Positions 35,788 through 47,292 of a stretch of DNA of 64,000 nt are shown piece by piece. Source of the stretch: Shinella zoogloeoides (GTDB taxonomy: Bacteria; Pseudomonadota; Alphaproteobacteria; Rhizobiales; Rhizobiaceae); the NCBI RefSeq assembly GCF_033705735.1, contig NZ_CP131130.1, positions 186,001 to 250,000 of the forward strand, written 5' to 3'. The notes under the pieces were generated by a model. That model did not search any database and was not told the DNA's origin. It saw nothing but the letters and a program-made list of their open reading frames with translations. Position 1 is the first letter of the stretch. The number at the start of each line of letters is the position of its first letter. The position numbers and the translations under genes were made by a program.

Positions 35788-37509
35788 ATGACGCCGAACG
35801 ACCGAACGGTATCCGCCGGAAATGTGGAGAGCGGCGCTGGCGAGGCCCGCAGGCGCATGCATCATCCGGTCGCCTTCTATCTCGTCTGCCTCATCCTCGT
35901 CGCCGTCATTCCGGCCTTCCTGTTCTCGATCATCGTCCTCAAGCGCACCAACGAGGCGCAGGAGCGCATCTTCGAATCGCTGCTGCGCACCTCGACGAGC
36001 GCCGTGAACCGCGCCGTTGAGCGCGAGATCTCCGGCATGTTCTCGACGCTGAATTTTCTCTCGACGTCGGACAGCCTGCAGAAGGGCGACTACGCCGCCC
36101 TGCACAGGCAGGCGAGCAAGGCGCTCGAAGGCACCGACATCTATTTCATCCTCATCGACCCGACGATGCACCAGATCCTCAACACGCGCGTGCCCTACGG
36201 CACGGCGCTGAGTGCGGCGTCGGAACCGGTTTCGGCGGGGCTCGCGCTGTCGCGCGGCGAGCGCATGGTCTCCGACCTCTTCTTCGGCAAGACCGCCCAG
36301 CAATGGGTCTTCAACGTCTACCAGCCGATGCGCCTTCACAACGGCCAGCAGGTGCTGCTGACGCTGACCAAGAATGCCGAAGCGCTGCGGCGCGCGGTCA
36401 ATCCGGATATCCTTTCGCCCGGCTGGAATGCGGCGGTGCTCGATACCGAGGGCAAGGTCATCGTCTCGACGGACGAGAAGCAGAAGGCGGGTCAGCCGTT
36501 CTTCCTGCGTGTCGTGCCCTCGCTTCGCCTCGGCGTCAGCACGATGCGCCAGGACGATGTCAACTACCAGGTCGTCACCGAATTCTCCTCGCTGGCCGGC
36601 TGGCGGATGATCGCCTGGGCGAAATCCTCCGATGTGCAGGCACCCGCGGTCTCCTCCTTCCTCTGGCTTACCATCGGCGGGGCGGTCTTCGCGGCGCTGG
36701 CGGCGGCGGGCGCCGTCGGCATCGCGCGCGTCCTTTCGCGCGACGTGCGGCTGCTGGCGCATGACGCGCGCCGGCTTGGCCGCGGCGAGCGCGTCGCCTC
36801 GCGCCGCTATGCGATCTCCGAGCTGGAGACGGTCTCCCGCGCGCTCGCCGAGGCGGCCGATGCCCGCGTGAAGTCGGAAAACGAGGTGCGCTTCCTGATG
36901 CGCGAGGTCGCCCACCGCTCGAAGAACCAGCTCACCGTCATCCAGGCCATGCTGAACCAGTCGGTGGCAGGCGCGGAGAATGCCGGCGACTTCGCCGAGA
37001 CCTTCCGCCGGCGCGTCTCGGGCCTTGCCCGCTCGACAGACCTGATGATCGCCAATGCGACGCAGGGCGTGAACCTCGCCGAACTGGCCCGCAACCAGCT
37101 CAAGCCCTTCACGCCCGACGATACGAGCCGTGTGCGCATCGCCGGCCCCGCCGTGCTGCTCGATCCGCAGGCCTCCCAGACGCTCGGCATGGCGCTGCAC
37201 GAGCTGTCGACCAATGCCACCAAATACGGCGCGCTCGCCAACGACACCGGCATCGTCTCGCTGAGCTGGGTGACGGCCGGCGAGAACCTCGACCTCGTCT
37301 GGCTCGAAAGCCGCGCGACGATCGACAAGCAGGCCATAGCGGACAGCCGCAAGGGCTTCGGCAGCGTGGTTCTGGAGCGCATGCTCGGCATGGCGCTCGA
37401 CGCGACGCTGGAATTCATCGTGCATGACGACGGCATCGAATGGCGGGTGACGATCCCGCTCGCCCGCCTGCGTGACGAGGAGGCTCACCAGCCGGGTTCC
37501 TCCGAATGA
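35788..37509 (+). CDS. HWE-family sensor histidine kinase
   Basis: 573 residues from ATG 35788; a TTG at 35782 has better SD spacing (AAGGGG) and is possible. Two membrane segments (about 26-48 and 288-310) flank an extracytoplasmic sensor domain of roughly 240 residues. The cytoplasmic part has a HAMP-like linker and an HWE kinase core: phospho-His near residue 376 in REVAHRSKNQLTVIQAML, the N-box HELSTNATKYGALAN and the W-x-E motif (VWLES) that names the family. No response regulator gene is adjacent. HWE kinases are especially common in rhizobia; the signal is unknown. It overlaps the next gene's ATGATG. Confidence 0.9.
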   Translation: MTPNDRTVSAGNVESGAGEARRRMHHPVAFYLVCLILVAVIPAFLFSIIVLKRTNEAQERIFESLLRTSTSAVNRAVEREISGMFSTLNFLSTSDSLQKGDYAALHRQASKALEGTDIYFILIDPTMHQILNTRVPYGTALSAASEPVSAGLALSRGERMVSDLFFGKTAQQWVFNVYQPMRLHNGQQVLLTLTKNAEALRRAVNPDILSPGWNAAVLDTEGKVIVSTDEKQKAGQPFFLRVVPSLRLGVSTMRQDDVNYQVVTEFSSLAGWRMIAWAKSSDVQAPAVSSFLWLTIGGAVFAALAAAGAVGIARVLSRDVRLLAHDARRLGRGERVASRRYAISELETVSRALAEAADARVKSENEVRFLMREVAHRSKNQLTVIQAMLNQSVAGAENAGDFAETFRRRVSGLARSTDLMIANATQGVNLAELARNQLKPFTPDDTSRVRIAGPAVLLDPQASQTLGMALHELSTNATKYGALANDTGIVSLSWVTAGENLDLVWLESRATIDKQAIADSRKGFGSVVLERMLGMALDATLEFIVHDDGIEWRVTIPLARLRDEEAHQPGSSE

Positions 37510-37547
37510 TGAGAGCTGCTTCTTCCTCCCATGCCGGGGTTTACGCC

Positions 37548-37874
37548 ATGACGCCTTTCCTGCGGGCGGCCATCGCCGCCGCCATGCTTGCGGCCGCCGT
37601 AACGCCCGCCCTTGCCGCCGGCGAATGCGTGGTCGACGATCCGACCGGCACGCCGCTCAATGTCCGCTCCGCGCCGAACGGGCCGATCCTGACGACGCTG
37701 CGGAACGGCACGCGGCTGGAGGTGATCGAGGAAACGAGGATCGGCGCCAAGCGCTGGCTTTTCGTCTCGCGCGGGGGCGAGCGGCTCGGCTGGGTCTTCG
37801 GCGCCTATGTCGTCTGCCCGAAGGGCGGCGATGCGCCCGATCTGGCGCCGGGCCAGCCGGCCAGCCGCTTCTGA
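37548..37874 (+). CDS. Secreted SH3-domain protein
   Basis: 108 residues from ATG 37548. A signal peptide (about 1-25, ending ALAAG-E) is followed by one bacterial SH3-type domain: DDPTGTPLNVRSAPNGPILTTLRNGTRLEVIEE..WLFVSRGGERLGWVFGAYVVCP. It is probably periplasmic with a cell-wall or ligand-binding role. An ATG at 37506 overlaps the upstream kinase stop and would add 14 residues before the signal peptide; I prefer the shorter form. Translational coupling with the kinase is possible. Confidence 0.75.
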   Translation: MTPFLRAAIAAAMLAAAVTPALAAGECVVDDPTGTPLNVRSAPNGPILTTLRNGTRLEVIEETRIGAKRWLFVSRGGERLGWVFGAYVVCPKGGDAPDLAPGQPASRF

Positions 37875-38035
37875 CGGGCACCGGGCGGCGGTTGATCGCG
37901 GCCCCTTCCATTTCGCCCGCTAATGGTTTATAGGCACCGCCAGCAATGCGGGCCTGCCCGCTTGCCTTCACGGCCATCGCTGGACGACATCCCGGCTTTT
38001 GGCGACCTTTGTTCCCATTCATGAAAGGACATACG

Positions 38036-38305
38036 ATGTCGATCACTGCTGAGCGCAAGGCTGCGCTGATCAAGGAATACGCCACCAAGGAAGGCGACAC
38101 CGGTTCTCCGGAAGTACAGGTCGCGATCCTGACCGAGCGTATCAACAACCTGACCGGCCACTTCAAGGACCACAAGAAGGACAACCACTCCCGTCGTGGC
38201 CTTCTGACGCTGGTTTCCAGCCGCCGCTCGCTTCTTGACTACCTCAAGAAGAAGGACGAAGCCCGTTACAGCAAGCTGATTGCTGCCCTCGGTATTCGCC
38301 GCTAA
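38036..38305 (+). CDS. rpsO: 30S ribosomal protein S15
   Basis: 89 residues, exact family size. [62 protein letters not shown] and the [13 protein letters not shown] end are diagnostic. AAGGA SD upstream. Followed by a strong terminator and then pnp, the conserved rpsO-pnp order in which S15 represses its own translation in other bacteria. Confidence 0.97.
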   Translation: MSITAERKAALIKEYATKEGDTGSPEVQVAILTERINNLTGHFKDHKKDNHSRRGLLTLVSSRRSLLDYLKKKDEARYSKLIAALGIRR

Positions 38306-38313
38306 GCAATTTC

Positions 38314-38350
38314 GGCGGGCGTTCCTCGTGAACGCCCGCCGCTTTCTTTT
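38314..38350 (+). terminator. rpsO terminator
   Basis: GGCGGGCGTTC-CTCGT-GAACGCCCGCC, a perfect 11-base stem, followed by GCTTTCTTTT. The remaining 260 bases up to pnp (38351-38611) hold no gene that I can support and are probably the pnp leader. Confidence 0.88.
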
Positions 38351-38611
38351 GCGGAAGAAATTTCCGCCGTACCGCTTCGTCAGTGCCGGCTGCGGCCGCC
38401 TCGCGGAACGGGATTCTCCAGCAGGCCGGATGGGCCGGTCCTGCGGAACCAACCGATGGCCTGTCATGGGGCAGGATTGCAGGATGCTTCGGGCGCGCGG
38501 CGCCATCCACGGAAGCCTCCCGCTGTCTTGCCCATGATGCGTCACGAACACGGATAGACCACCTGCGCCTTTTCGGGCGGCGGTGCGCGTATCCGTCAAG
38601 AAGGACAAGAC

Positions 38612-40753
<2,142 letters not shown>

Positions 40754-40770
40754 TCGGACACCAATGCATG

Positions 40771-40812
40771 AAGGGGGCGCGGAGCGGCACGTTCCGCGCC
40801 CCTTTTCTTTTT
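40771..40812 (+). terminator. pnp terminator
   Basis: Stem AAGGGGGCGCGGA (40771-40783) with TCCGCGCCCCTT (40793-40804), one bulged G, followed by a T-rich tract. Confidence 0.85.
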
Positions 40813-40842
40813 AGTAGACCAATCATCCGCCGAAAGCCGACC

Positions 40843-41859
40843 ATGACCCGCGACGCCCTGAAAACTCTGTTCCATCCCTTCGCCTCCGGCACGCTCGGCC
40901 TGCCGGGTGAGGGGGAACGCTACCTCTTCCTCGGCGCGGAAGCCGGCCAGCGCCCGCCGGAAGGCTTTGGCGCGTCCCTGGAGGCGGTGCAGCCGCTGCG
41001 CTCGCTCTATCGCGGGCTGGAAGCCGTGCGCGCACCGGTCAAGCCCGTCATCGAGGGCGAGGATTTCGACGGCGCGCTCATCCTGATGACCAAGCACAAG
41101 GGCGAGAACGAGAACCGTATCGCCGAAGCCCTGCGCCGCGTGCGCACGGGCGGTCTGATCGTCGTTGCCGGCGGCAAGGAAGACGGCGTGCAGTCCATGC
41201 GCAAGCGCCTCGACCAGCTTGGCCTGACGGGCGATTCCATGCCGAAGTACCATGGCCTCGCCATCTGGTTCGCCCGCCCGGAAGACCCGGCGGAGGCGAT
41301 CTCCAAGCTCGCGGCCAAGCCGGTGCGCATCGCCGGCCGCTTCACGGCGGCGCCCGGCATGTTCTCGCATGACCGCATCGACGACGGCTCCGAACTGCTC
41401 GCCACCCGCATCCCGGAGGATTTCAACGGCCATGCCGCCGATTTCGGCGCGGGCTGGGGCTATCTCTCGGTCATGCTCGGTGGCCGCGCGCCGCAGGCGA
41501 AGGGCATCGACCTCTTCGAGGCGCATTACGAGGCGCTGGAAGCCGCCAAGGAGAACATGGCGGAGAACTGCCCGAACATCCCGGCGCGCTTCTACTGGTT
41601 CGACCTGACGACGGAAACGCCGCGCGACCACTACGACCTCATCGTCATGAACCCGCCCTTCCACGAGGGCCATGCCGCCGACCATTCGCTCGGCGCTGGC
41701 ATGATCCGCATGGCGGCGAAGTCGCTGAAGATCGGCGGCCGCCTGCTGATGGTCGCCAATCGCGGCCTGCCCTACGAGCCGGTGCTGAAGGAAGCCTTCA
41801 AGGAAAGCGGTGAGCTTTGCCGCAACGCCCGCTTCAAGGTGCTGTGGGGCAAGCGCTGA
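40843..41859 (+). CDS. RsmC-like class I SAM-dependent methyltransferase
   Basis: 338 residues. The N-terminal half is a degenerate methyltransferase fold (DGALILMTKHKGENENRIAEALRRV) and the C-terminal half is catalytic, with SAM motif I ADFGAGWGYLSVML, the acidic GIDLFEAHYEALE and the NPPFHEG motif typical of N2-guanine RNA methyltransferases. The duplicated architecture fits RsmC (16S rRNA G1207), and proximity to pnp fits an RNA role. RlmG is an alternative. ATG 40843 is about 30 bases after the pnp terminator. Confidence 0.87.
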   Translation: MTRDALKTLFHPFASGTLGLPGEGERYLFLGAEAGQRPPEGFGASLEAVQPLRSLYRGLEAVRAPVKPVIEGEDFDGALILMTKHKGENENRIAEALRRVRTGGLIVVAGGKEDGVQSMRKRLDQLGLTGDSMPKYHGLAIWFARPEDPAEAISKLAAKPVRIAGRFTAAPGMFSHDRIDDGSELLATRIPEDFNGHAADFGAGWGYLSVMLGGRAPQAKGIDLFEAHYEALEAAKENMAENCPNIPARFYWFDLTTETPRDHYDLIVMNPPFHEGHAADHSLGAGMIRMAAKSLKIGGRLLMVANRGLPYEPVLKEAFKESGELCRNARFKVLWGKR

Positions 41860-41862
41860 GCC

Positions 41863-42321
41863 CTACAAAGGCAGCGCGAAGCTCTGCTTGACCGTTTCGC
41901 TCGGCACATCCGTCTTGACGGTCTGGATGCCGTTCCTGCGGGTGAGATGCGTCGACTGGAAGCGGCGATAGTCTTCCAGGTCCGAGACGACGACGCGCAG
42001 CAGTGCGTCGCTCTCGCCGAGCATGATGTAGCACTCCACCACCTCCGGCAGCCGCTTCATCGCGGCGATGAAATGGTCGATGGTCTCGGCATCCTGCGCC
42101 GTCAGGGAGATGCGCGCGAACATGGAAAGCTGCAGCCCCACCTTCGCCTGATCCACCACCGCGACATAGCGGTCGATGACGCCGGCCTCTTCCAATAGCT
42201 TCACCCGGCGCAGGCAAGGGGAGGGCGACAGGCCGACCCGCCTTGCAAGCTCGACATTCTGCAGGCGGCCATCCTGTTGCAGTTCGCGCAGGATACGGCG
42301 GTCGATATCGTCGAGCTGCAT
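41863..42321 (-). CDS. Lrp/AsnC-family transcriptional regulator
   Basis: 152 residues from ATG 42321 (AGGATTT SD). N-terminal winged helix-turn-helix: LDDIDRRILRELQQDGRLQNVELARRVGLSPSPCLRRVKLLEEAGVI; C-terminal RAM effector domain with VECYIMLGESDALLRVVV. A GTG at 42333 is an alternative start. It is divergently transcribed from a LysE exporter with a 130-bp shared upstream region, the classic arrangement in which the regulator senses the exported amino acid. Confidence 0.92.
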   Translation of the reverse strand: MQLDDIDRRILRELQQDGRLQNVELARRVGLSPSPCLRRVKLLEEAGVIDRYVAVVDQAKVGLQLSMFARISLTAQDAETIDHFIAAMKRLPEVVECYIMLGESDALLRVVVSDLEDYRRFQSTHLTRRNGIQTVKTDVPSETVKQSFALPL

Positions 42322-42352
42322 TGAAATCCTCACAAACGTTCAAGCCATCCAG

Positions 42353-42367
42353 TGGCATGGAATGCCA
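42353..42367. promoter_or_regulatory. Candidate operator between lrp and lysE
   Basis: TGGCAT-GGA-ATGCCA, a perfect six-base inverted repeat with a three-base centre, in the lrp-lysE intergenic region; a further TGGCAT half lies about 20 bases to the right. Size and symmetry fit an Lrp/AsnC binding site, but no binding evidence exists. Confidence 0.45.
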
Positions 42368-42451
42368 AATTCTTGTCCATTGCTGGCATCTTCGCAACCC
42401 CGTTGCGCATGGGGCGGCATAGGCTGCCGATGTCTGGATGAGGAGGGCAGG

Positions 42452-43051
42452 ATGGACTGGGCTTGGATAATGGCGGCATCTGGCTTTGCCTTCGCCATGG
42501 CGGGCACGCCGGGGCCGAACAATACGATGGTGACGGCATCGGGCGCCAACTACGGCTTCCGTCGCACCCTCCCGGTCGCAATAGGCATGGGCATCGGCGT
42601 GGCAGCCATCATCTTCGCTGTCGCGGCGGCAGGCGGCGCGGTCGTCTCGGACCCGCGCGTGCATCTGGCGCTGAAATGGATCGGCATCGCCTATCTGCTC
42701 TGGCTCGCCTGGCGTATCGCGACGGCTCCGGTCGGTCTTTCGTCCGGGAGCAGCCGGCAGCGGCCCTTCACCTTCGTCGAGGGTGCATTGCTGCAGCTCG
42801 TCAATCCGAAGCTCTGGGTGATGGTCGCGGGCGCTGTGGTGGCCTATGGCGGAGGCGTCGCAGGGGACCTAGCGATCCCCTCGGCCTTTGCCGTCATCTT
42901 CGGCGGCGCGACGCTGGTGAGCACGCTGGCCTGGGCCGGCATCGGCGTCGGCGCGGGGCGCTTCATGACGGGGGAGCGCAGCCTGAAACTGTTCAACAGA
43001 ACCATGGCGTTGCTGCTGGTGCTGTCGCTCGTGCCGGTCGTGTTCGACTGA
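42452..43051 (+). CDS. LysE/RhtB-family amino-acid exporter
   Basis: 199 residues, about six hydrophobic segments, with the AGTPGPNNTMV motif after the first helix and the LLQLVNPKLWVMVAGAV segment (NPK). SD AGGAGGG precedes ATG 42452. Divergent from the Lrp-family gene, so probably activated by it. Not closely similar to the other LysE protein at 23114-23725, so the two likely export different substrates. Confidence 0.88.
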   Translation: MDWAWIMAASGFAFAMAGTPGPNNTMVTASGANYGFRRTLPVAIGMGIGVAAIIFAVAAAGGAVVSDPRVHLALKWIGIAYLLWLAWRIATAPVGLSSGSSRQRPFTFVEGALLQLVNPKLWVMVAGAVVAYGGGVAGDLAIPSAFAVIFGGATLVSTLAWAGIGVGAGRFMTGERSLKLFNRTMALLLVLSLVPVVFD

Positions 43052-43058
43052 GCACAAA

Positions 43059-43097
43059 GAAAAACGGCGCGAAGGAGATCTTCGCGCCGTGTGTCTC
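43059..43097. terminator. Terminator between lysE and fabI
   Basis: ACGGCGCGAAG-GAGAT-CTTCGCGCCGT, a perfect 11-base stem between convergent genes, with an A-rich tract on the left that becomes a T-rich tract for the minus strand. Confidence 0.82.
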
Positions 43098-43913
43098 TTA
43101 CTCGCTGTCCGCTTTCGCCAGCCGCTCCAGCGTCGGCATGGAGGTGATGTTGTAGCCGGCGTCCACATAGTGGATCTCGCCGGTAACGCCGCTTGCCATG
43201 TCGGAGAGCAGGTAGAGCGCCGAATTGCCGACATCCTCGATGGTGACGGTGCGGCGGAGCGGGGCGTTCTTCTGCTGCCAGGAAAGCATGGCGCGGGCAT
43301 CGGAGATGCCGGCGCCGGCCAGCGTGCGGATCGGGCCTGCCGAGATCGCGTTGACGCGGATGCCCTGCGGGCCGTAGTCGCCGGCAAGGTAGCGCACGGA
43401 GGCTTCCAGCGCGGCCTTGGCGACGCCCATGACGTTGTAGTTCGGCATGACGCGCACCGAGCCGCCATAGGTCAGCGTCAGCATCGCGCCGCCGTCCGTC
43501 ATCAGGTCCGCCGCGCGCTTGGCGATCTCCGTGAAGGAGAAGCAGGAGATGACCATGGTGCGCGAGAAGTTGTCGCGCGAGGTGTCGGCGTAGAGGCCCT
43601 TCAGCTCGTTCTTGTCGGAAAAGCCGATGGCGTGCACGACGAAATCGAGCTTGCCCCACTTTTCCCGGATCGCTTCGATCGTCGCATCCACCGAGGCGAT
43701 ATCCTCGACGTCGCAGGGAATGACGAAATCCGAACCGAGTTCGGCGGCGAGCGGCTTGACGCGCTTGCCGAGCGCTTCACCCTGGTAGGTGAAGGCGAGT
43801 TCGGCGCCGGCGCCGGCCAGTTTCTGCGCGATCCCCCACGCGATGGAGTGATTGTTCGCGACCCCCATGATGAGGCCGCGCTTGCCGTTCATGATCCCCG
43901 TCATGCGTGTCAT
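43098..43913 (-). CDS. fabI: Enoyl-ACP reductase (NADH)
   Basis: 271 residues, SDR fold. [33 protein letters not shown] is the FabI cofactor segment; the catalytic Tyr-x6-Lys is [12 protein letters not shown]; the flexible substrate loop is [16 protein letters not shown]. It completes each elongation cycle of type II fatty acid synthesis and is the target of triclosan and isoniazid-type inhibitors. ATG 43913 overlaps the fabB stop by four bases; internal Met codons at positions 4 and 8 could also be used. Confidence 0.94.
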   Translation of the reverse strand: MTRMTGIMNGKRGLIMGVANNHSIAWGIAQKLAGAGAELAFTYQGEALGKRVKPLAAELGSDFVIPCDVEDIASVDATIEAIREKWGKLDFVVHAIGFSDKNELKGLYADTSRDNFSRTMVISCFSFTEIAKRAADLMTDGGAMLTLTYGGSVRVMPNYNVMGVAKAALEASVRYLAGDYGPQGIRVNAISAGPIRTLAGAGISDARAMLSWQQKNAPLRRTVTIEDVGNSALYLLSDMASGVTGEIHYVDAGYNITSMPTLERLAKADSE

Positions 43914-45133
43914 CCGTTGTGACGCTGGAAGACCAGCGTGGCGTTCGTGCCGCCGAAGCCGAAGGAGTTGGAAAGAACCGTGTCGATCTTGGCATTGTCG
44001 ATGCGCTTGCGCACGATCGGAACGCCGTCGAATTCGGGGTCCAGCTCGGTGATATGCGCGCTTTCGCCGATGAAGCCGGCCTGCATCATCAGGAGGCCGT
44101 AGATCGATTCCTGCACGCCGGCAGCGCCCAGCGAATGGCCGGTCAGCGACTTGGTCGACTGGATGTGCGGGATTTTCTCGCCGAAGACTTCGCGGATCGC
44201 GCCGATCTCCTTCGAGTCGCCGACGGGCGTCGAGGTGCCGTGCGTGTTGATGTAGTCGACATCGCCCTTCACCGTGGCGAGCGCCTGACGCATGCAGCGC
44301 ATCGCGCCTTCGCCCGACGGGGCCACCATGTCGTAGCCGTCGGAGGTCGCGCCGTAGCCGACGATCTCGGCATAGATCTTCGCGCCGCGGGCCTTGGCGT
44401 GCTCCAGTTCCTCGAGGACGAGGACGCCCGCGCCGCCGGCGATGACGAAACCGTCGCGGCTGACGTCATAGGCGCGCGAGGCGGTCGACGGCGTGTCGTT
44501 GTACTTGGAGGACATGGCGCCCATGGCGTCGAAGAGGTTCGACATGGTCCAGTCGAGGTCCTCGTGGCCGCCGGCGAACATGATGTCCTGCTTGCCCCAC
44601 TGGATCATTTCCGCGGCATTGCCGATGCAGTGCGCCGAGGTCGAGCAGGCCGACGAGATGGAATAGTTGACGCCGTGGATCTTGAACCAGGTGGCGAGCG
44701 TCGCCGAGGCCGTCGAGGACATTGCCTTCGGCACGGCAAACGGGCCGATGCGCTTGGGCGAGTTGTTCTTGATGGTGATATCGGCCGCCTCGATCAGCGT
44801 GCGGGTGGACGGACCGCCCGAACCCATGATGATGCCGGCGCGCGGATTGGCCGAATATTCGGCCTCTTCAAGGCCCGAATCGGCGATGGCCTGCTTCATC
44901 GCGACGTGGTTCCACGCGCCGCCCTGCGAGAGGAAGCGGGCCGCGCGGCGGTCGACGAGATCGGTCGTGTCGATGTTCGGCGAGCCCCAGACCTGGCACT
45001 TGAAGCCGTGGTCGGCGAAGTCCTGGCTGAAGCTGATGCCCGAGCGCGCATCGCGCAGCGATGCCGTCACTTCGTCAGCATTGTTCCCGATGGAGGATAC
45101 GATCCCCAGACCCGTGACAACTACCCGTCTCAT
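43910..45133 (-). CDS. fabB: 3-oxoacyl-ACP synthase I
   Basis: 407 residues. Active-site triad: Cys in [14 protein letters not shown], His in [14 protein letters not shown], His in [13 protein letters not shown]; the [11 protein letters not shown] glycine-rich end is typical. The pairing with fabA identifies it as FabB (KAS I) rather than FabF; it extends the cis-3-decenoyl product of FabA and so makes unsaturated fatty acids possible. Third-from-last gene of the minus-strand fabA-fabB-fabI operon. Confidence 0.94.
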   Translation of the reverse strand: MRRVVVTGLGIVSSIGNNADEVTASLRDARSGISFSQDFADHGFKCQVWGSPNIDTTDLVDRRAARFLSQGGAWNHVAMKQAIADSGLEEAEYSANPRAGIIMGSGGPSTRTLIEAADITIKNNSPKRIGPFAVPKAMSSTASATLATWFKIHGVNYSISSACSTSAHCIGNAAEMIQWGKQDIMFAGGHEDLDWTMSNLFDAMGAMSSKYNDTPSTASRAYDVSRDGFVIAGGAGVLVLEELEHAKARGAKIYAEIVGYGATSDGYDMVAPSGEGAMRCMRQALATVKGDVDYINTHGTSTPVGDSKEIGAIREVFGEKIPHIQSTKSLTGHSLGAAGVQESIYGLLMMQAGFIGESAHITELDPEFDGVPIVRKRIDNAKIDTVLSNSFGFGGTNATLVFQRHNG

Positions 45134-45164
45134 ATTCCTGACCTTTTCTTGAACGTCTCGTGGC

Positions 45165-45184
45165 GGGGGCGGCGCGCCGCCCCC
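45165..45184. repeat. Perfect 20-base palindrome between fabA and fabB
   Basis: A self-complementary GC-only block (starts GGGGGCGGCG, followed by its exact complement) in the 64-base fabA-fabB spacer. It could fold as a processing or stabilising hairpin that tunes fabB relative to fabA. There is no T-tract, so it is not a standard terminator. Confidence 0.6.
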
Positions 45185-45197
45185 GAGGCTTTCCGCC

Positions 45198-45713
45198 TCA
45201 GGCTTCCTTGTCCTTCGACAGGCCGACGCGCAGGTCGGTCGCCTGGTAGATGGTCTCGCCGTCGGCCTTCAGCCAGCCGTCCGCCGTGCCGAGCACGAGG
45301 CGGCCGCGCATGACGCGCTTGAAGTCGATGCCGTATTCCAGAAGCTTGGTGTCCGGCCGGACCATGCCCTTGAACTTCACCTCGCCGGTGGAGAGCGCCA
45401 TGCCGCGGCCGGGCTCGCCGAGCCAGCCGAGGAAGAAACCGGTGAGCTGCCACATGCCGTCGAGGCCGAGGCAGCCGGGCATGATCGGATTGCCCTGGAA
45501 ATGACAGGGGAAGTACCAGTCGTCGGGCTTCACGTCGTATTCGGCGCGGATATAGCCCTTGTCGAAGGCGCCGCCCGTCTCGGAAATGTCGGTGATGCGG
45601 TGGACCATCAGCATCGGCGGCAGAGGAAGCTGCGCATTGCCCGGGCCGAAGAGCTCGCCGCGGCCGCAGGACAGGATTTCCTCATAGTTGTAGCTGGATT
45701 GCCTGGTCGTCAT
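45198..45713 (-). CDS. fabA: 3-hydroxydecanoyl-ACP dehydratase/isomerase
   Basis: 171 residues from ATG 45713 (an ATG at 45725 is possible), matching the E. coli enzyme. The hot-dog-fold active site is visible: [25 protein letters not shown], with catalytic His and Asp. It introduces the double bond of unsaturated fatty acids by dehydrating and isomerising the C10 intermediate. It heads the fabA-fabB-fabI operon, divergent from irr, the standard rhizobial order. Confidence 0.95.
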   Translation of the reverse strand: MTTRQSSYNYEEILSCGRGELFGPGNAQLPLPPMLMVHRITDISETGGAFDKGYIRAEYDVKPDDWYFPCHFQGNPIMPGCLGLDGMWQLTGFFLGWLGEPGRGMALSTGEVKFKGMVRPDTKLLEYGIDFKRVMRGRLVLGTADGWLKADGETIYQATDLRVGLSKDKEA

Positions 45714-45927
45714 CGAATGTCTCATCCCCGGTCTTGTACACGCTTGTTCAGCGCTAGATTTAGAGGAGGCGAGGCGGAATTTAAAGCGCCCGATCCCTCC
45801 CGTTTTGTCGCCGCACCCGTTTTGGGCGAGACGTTAATTCAGCAGTCCGCATACATGATGCGTGCGGTGACAGCCAGCGCAAATTGCCTTGGGCGGGGCC
45901 AAGGCCCCGGTTTTCCGCATGTTGCGC

Positions 45928-45972
45928 GCCCATCGGGCGCTGCAATCCTGGCCCATTGGGCGTTGCAATCCT
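45928..45972. repeat. Tandem 23-base repeat upstream of irr
   Basis: Two copies, 45928-45949 and 45951-45972, identical at 20 of 22 compared bases; each contains the dyad GCCCAT-C/T-GGGC followed by TGCAATCCT. Together they occupy the fabA-irr intergenic region just upstream of the candidate irr promoter. The rest of this 337-bp gap shows nothing else I can name. Confidence 0.7.
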
Positions 45973-45973
45973 A

Positions 45974-46001
45974 TTGAATCCCGGCAGCGCTAAAGTTATA
46001 T
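45974..46001 (+). promoter_or_regulatory. Candidate irr promoter
   Basis: -35-like TTGAAT (45974-45979), 16-base spacer, -10-like TTATAT (45996-46001), about 50 bases before the irr ATG and directly after the tandem repeat. Confidence 0.5.
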
Positions 46002-46050
46002 CGAAAGCTCAAGATTGTTGTTCAAGGCCAGACAAGCGGATCGCTCGCCC

Positions 46051-46470
46051 ATGACGCATGCACACGAGTTGCCCATCGAAGAGCGCCTGCGCCATTCCGG
46101 CCTGCGCCCGACGCGCCAGCGCGTGGCCCTTGCCGACCTCCTGTTCGCCAAGGGCGACCGCCACCTGACGGTGGAGGAACTGCACGAGGAAGCCGTCACG
46201 GCCGGCGTTCCGGTCTCGCTGGCGACGGTCTACAACACGCTGCACCAGTTCACCGAGGCCGGCCTCATCCGCGTCCTGGCGGTGGAAAGCGCGAAGACCT
46301 ATTTCGACACCAATGTCTCCGACCATCACCATTTCTTCGTGGAGGGCGAGAACCACGTCCTCGACATCCCGGTGAGCAATATCGAGATCGGCAACCTGCC
46401 GGAGCCGCCCGAGGGCATGGAGATCGCGCATGTCGACGTGATCATCCGCCTGCGCCCGCGCAAGGCCTGA
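46051..46470 (+). CDS. irr: Iron-responsive regulator Irr (Fur family)
   Basis: 139 residues from ATG 46051. Winged-helix N-terminus (LRHSGLRPTRQRVALADLLF, VSLATVYNTLHQFTEAGLI), then SDHHHFFVEGENHVLDIP containing the three-His stretch that binds heme in Irr proteins. The Cys-Pro heme regulatory motif of Bradyrhizobium Irr is absent, as usual in Rhizobium and Agrobacterium. In alphaproteobacteria Irr represses heme synthesis and controls iron storage under low iron. The location next to fabA is conserved in this family. Confidence 0.94.
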   Translation: MTHAHELPIEERLRHSGLRPTRQRVALADLLFAKGDRHLTVEELHEEAVTAGVPVSLATVYNTLHQFTEAGLIRVLAVESAKTYFDTNVSDHHHFFVEGENHVLDIPVSNIEIGNLPEPPEGMEIAHVDVIIRLRPRKA

Positions 46471-46476
46471 TCCTTC

Positions 46477-47109
46477 TCACATGACATCGTCCGGATGCCG
46501 CCCCGGCCGGGGCTTGTAGACCGGAAAGCGCCAGCCGAAGCGCAGGGCCCCGCCGCGAACGATGAAGGCGGCGCCCATGCCGATCGCTGAGGCGACCCAC
46601 AGCGGCGCCTCCGCGACGGTGGCCCCCGTGAAGGCCGCGGCGCCGATCAGCGCGGCCGTGATGTAGACCTCCGGCCGCAGCAGCACCGAGGGCTCGTTGG
46701 CGAGGAGGTCGCGGATGATGCCGCCGAAGCTTGCCGTCAGTACGCCGGTGGTGATGGCGACGGTCGGCGAGCCGGTGGCGGCATAGCCCTTCGCCGCGCC
46801 CATCACGCAATAGGCCGAGACGCCCATGGCATCGAGCCAGAGCAGCAGCCGGTAGCGCGACTCGATGCGGTGCGCCAGCACGAAGACGACCAGCGCCACC
46901 GTCACGCAGACGATGAGATAGGTCGGGTTCACCACCCAGAAGACAGGTATCCCGAGGATGACGTCGCGGAACGTGCCGCCGCCGATGCCGGTCGCGGCGG
47001 CGAGGAACAGGAAGCCGATGATGTCGAGTTGCTTGCGCGAGGCCGAAAGCGCGCCCGTCGCGGCGAAGACGGCAACGCCCGTATAATCGAGCAGTTCAAG
47101 GATCGTCAC
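46477..47109 (-). CDS. UPF0126/TRIC-type membrane protein (YicG-like)
   Basis: 210 residues starting at GTG 47109 (AGGGGGA SD). Seven hydrophobic segments form two UPF0126 repeats: LDYTGVAVFAATGALSASRKQLD..TGIGGGTFRDVILG and LDAMGVSAYCVMGAAKGYA..FGGIIRDLLANEPSVLL, each carrying the G-x-x-RD motif. Bacterial homologues are related to TRIC cation channels; YicG-type members have been linked to glycine uptake. Actual transport here is not proven. Confidence 0.87.
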   Translation of the reverse strand: MTILELLDYTGVAVFAATGALSASRKQLDIIGFLFLAAATGIGGGTFRDVILGIPVFWVVNPTYLIVCVTVALVVFVLAHRIESRYRLLLWLDAMGVSAYCVMGAAKGYAATGSPTVAITTGVLTASFGGIIRDLLANEPSVLLRPEVYITAALIGAAAFTGATVAEAPLWVASAIGMGAAFIVRGGALRFGWRFPVYKPRPGRHPDDVM

Positions 47110-47292
47110 GTCTTCCCCCTTATTCGCCGGGCCCCCAGCAGGCCAAGCCTCGCGACAGCTTTGCTGCCTAAAGCTGTTCCGGCAAGGTGCGTCCGGAATC
47201 GCCGACTGCAAAGGTGCGCGCGGCAGAATCACGCCGCATGCCGCACCCGGCCGCATAATGACCGAATCGCCCGCCATGGAAAGGTTTGAGAG

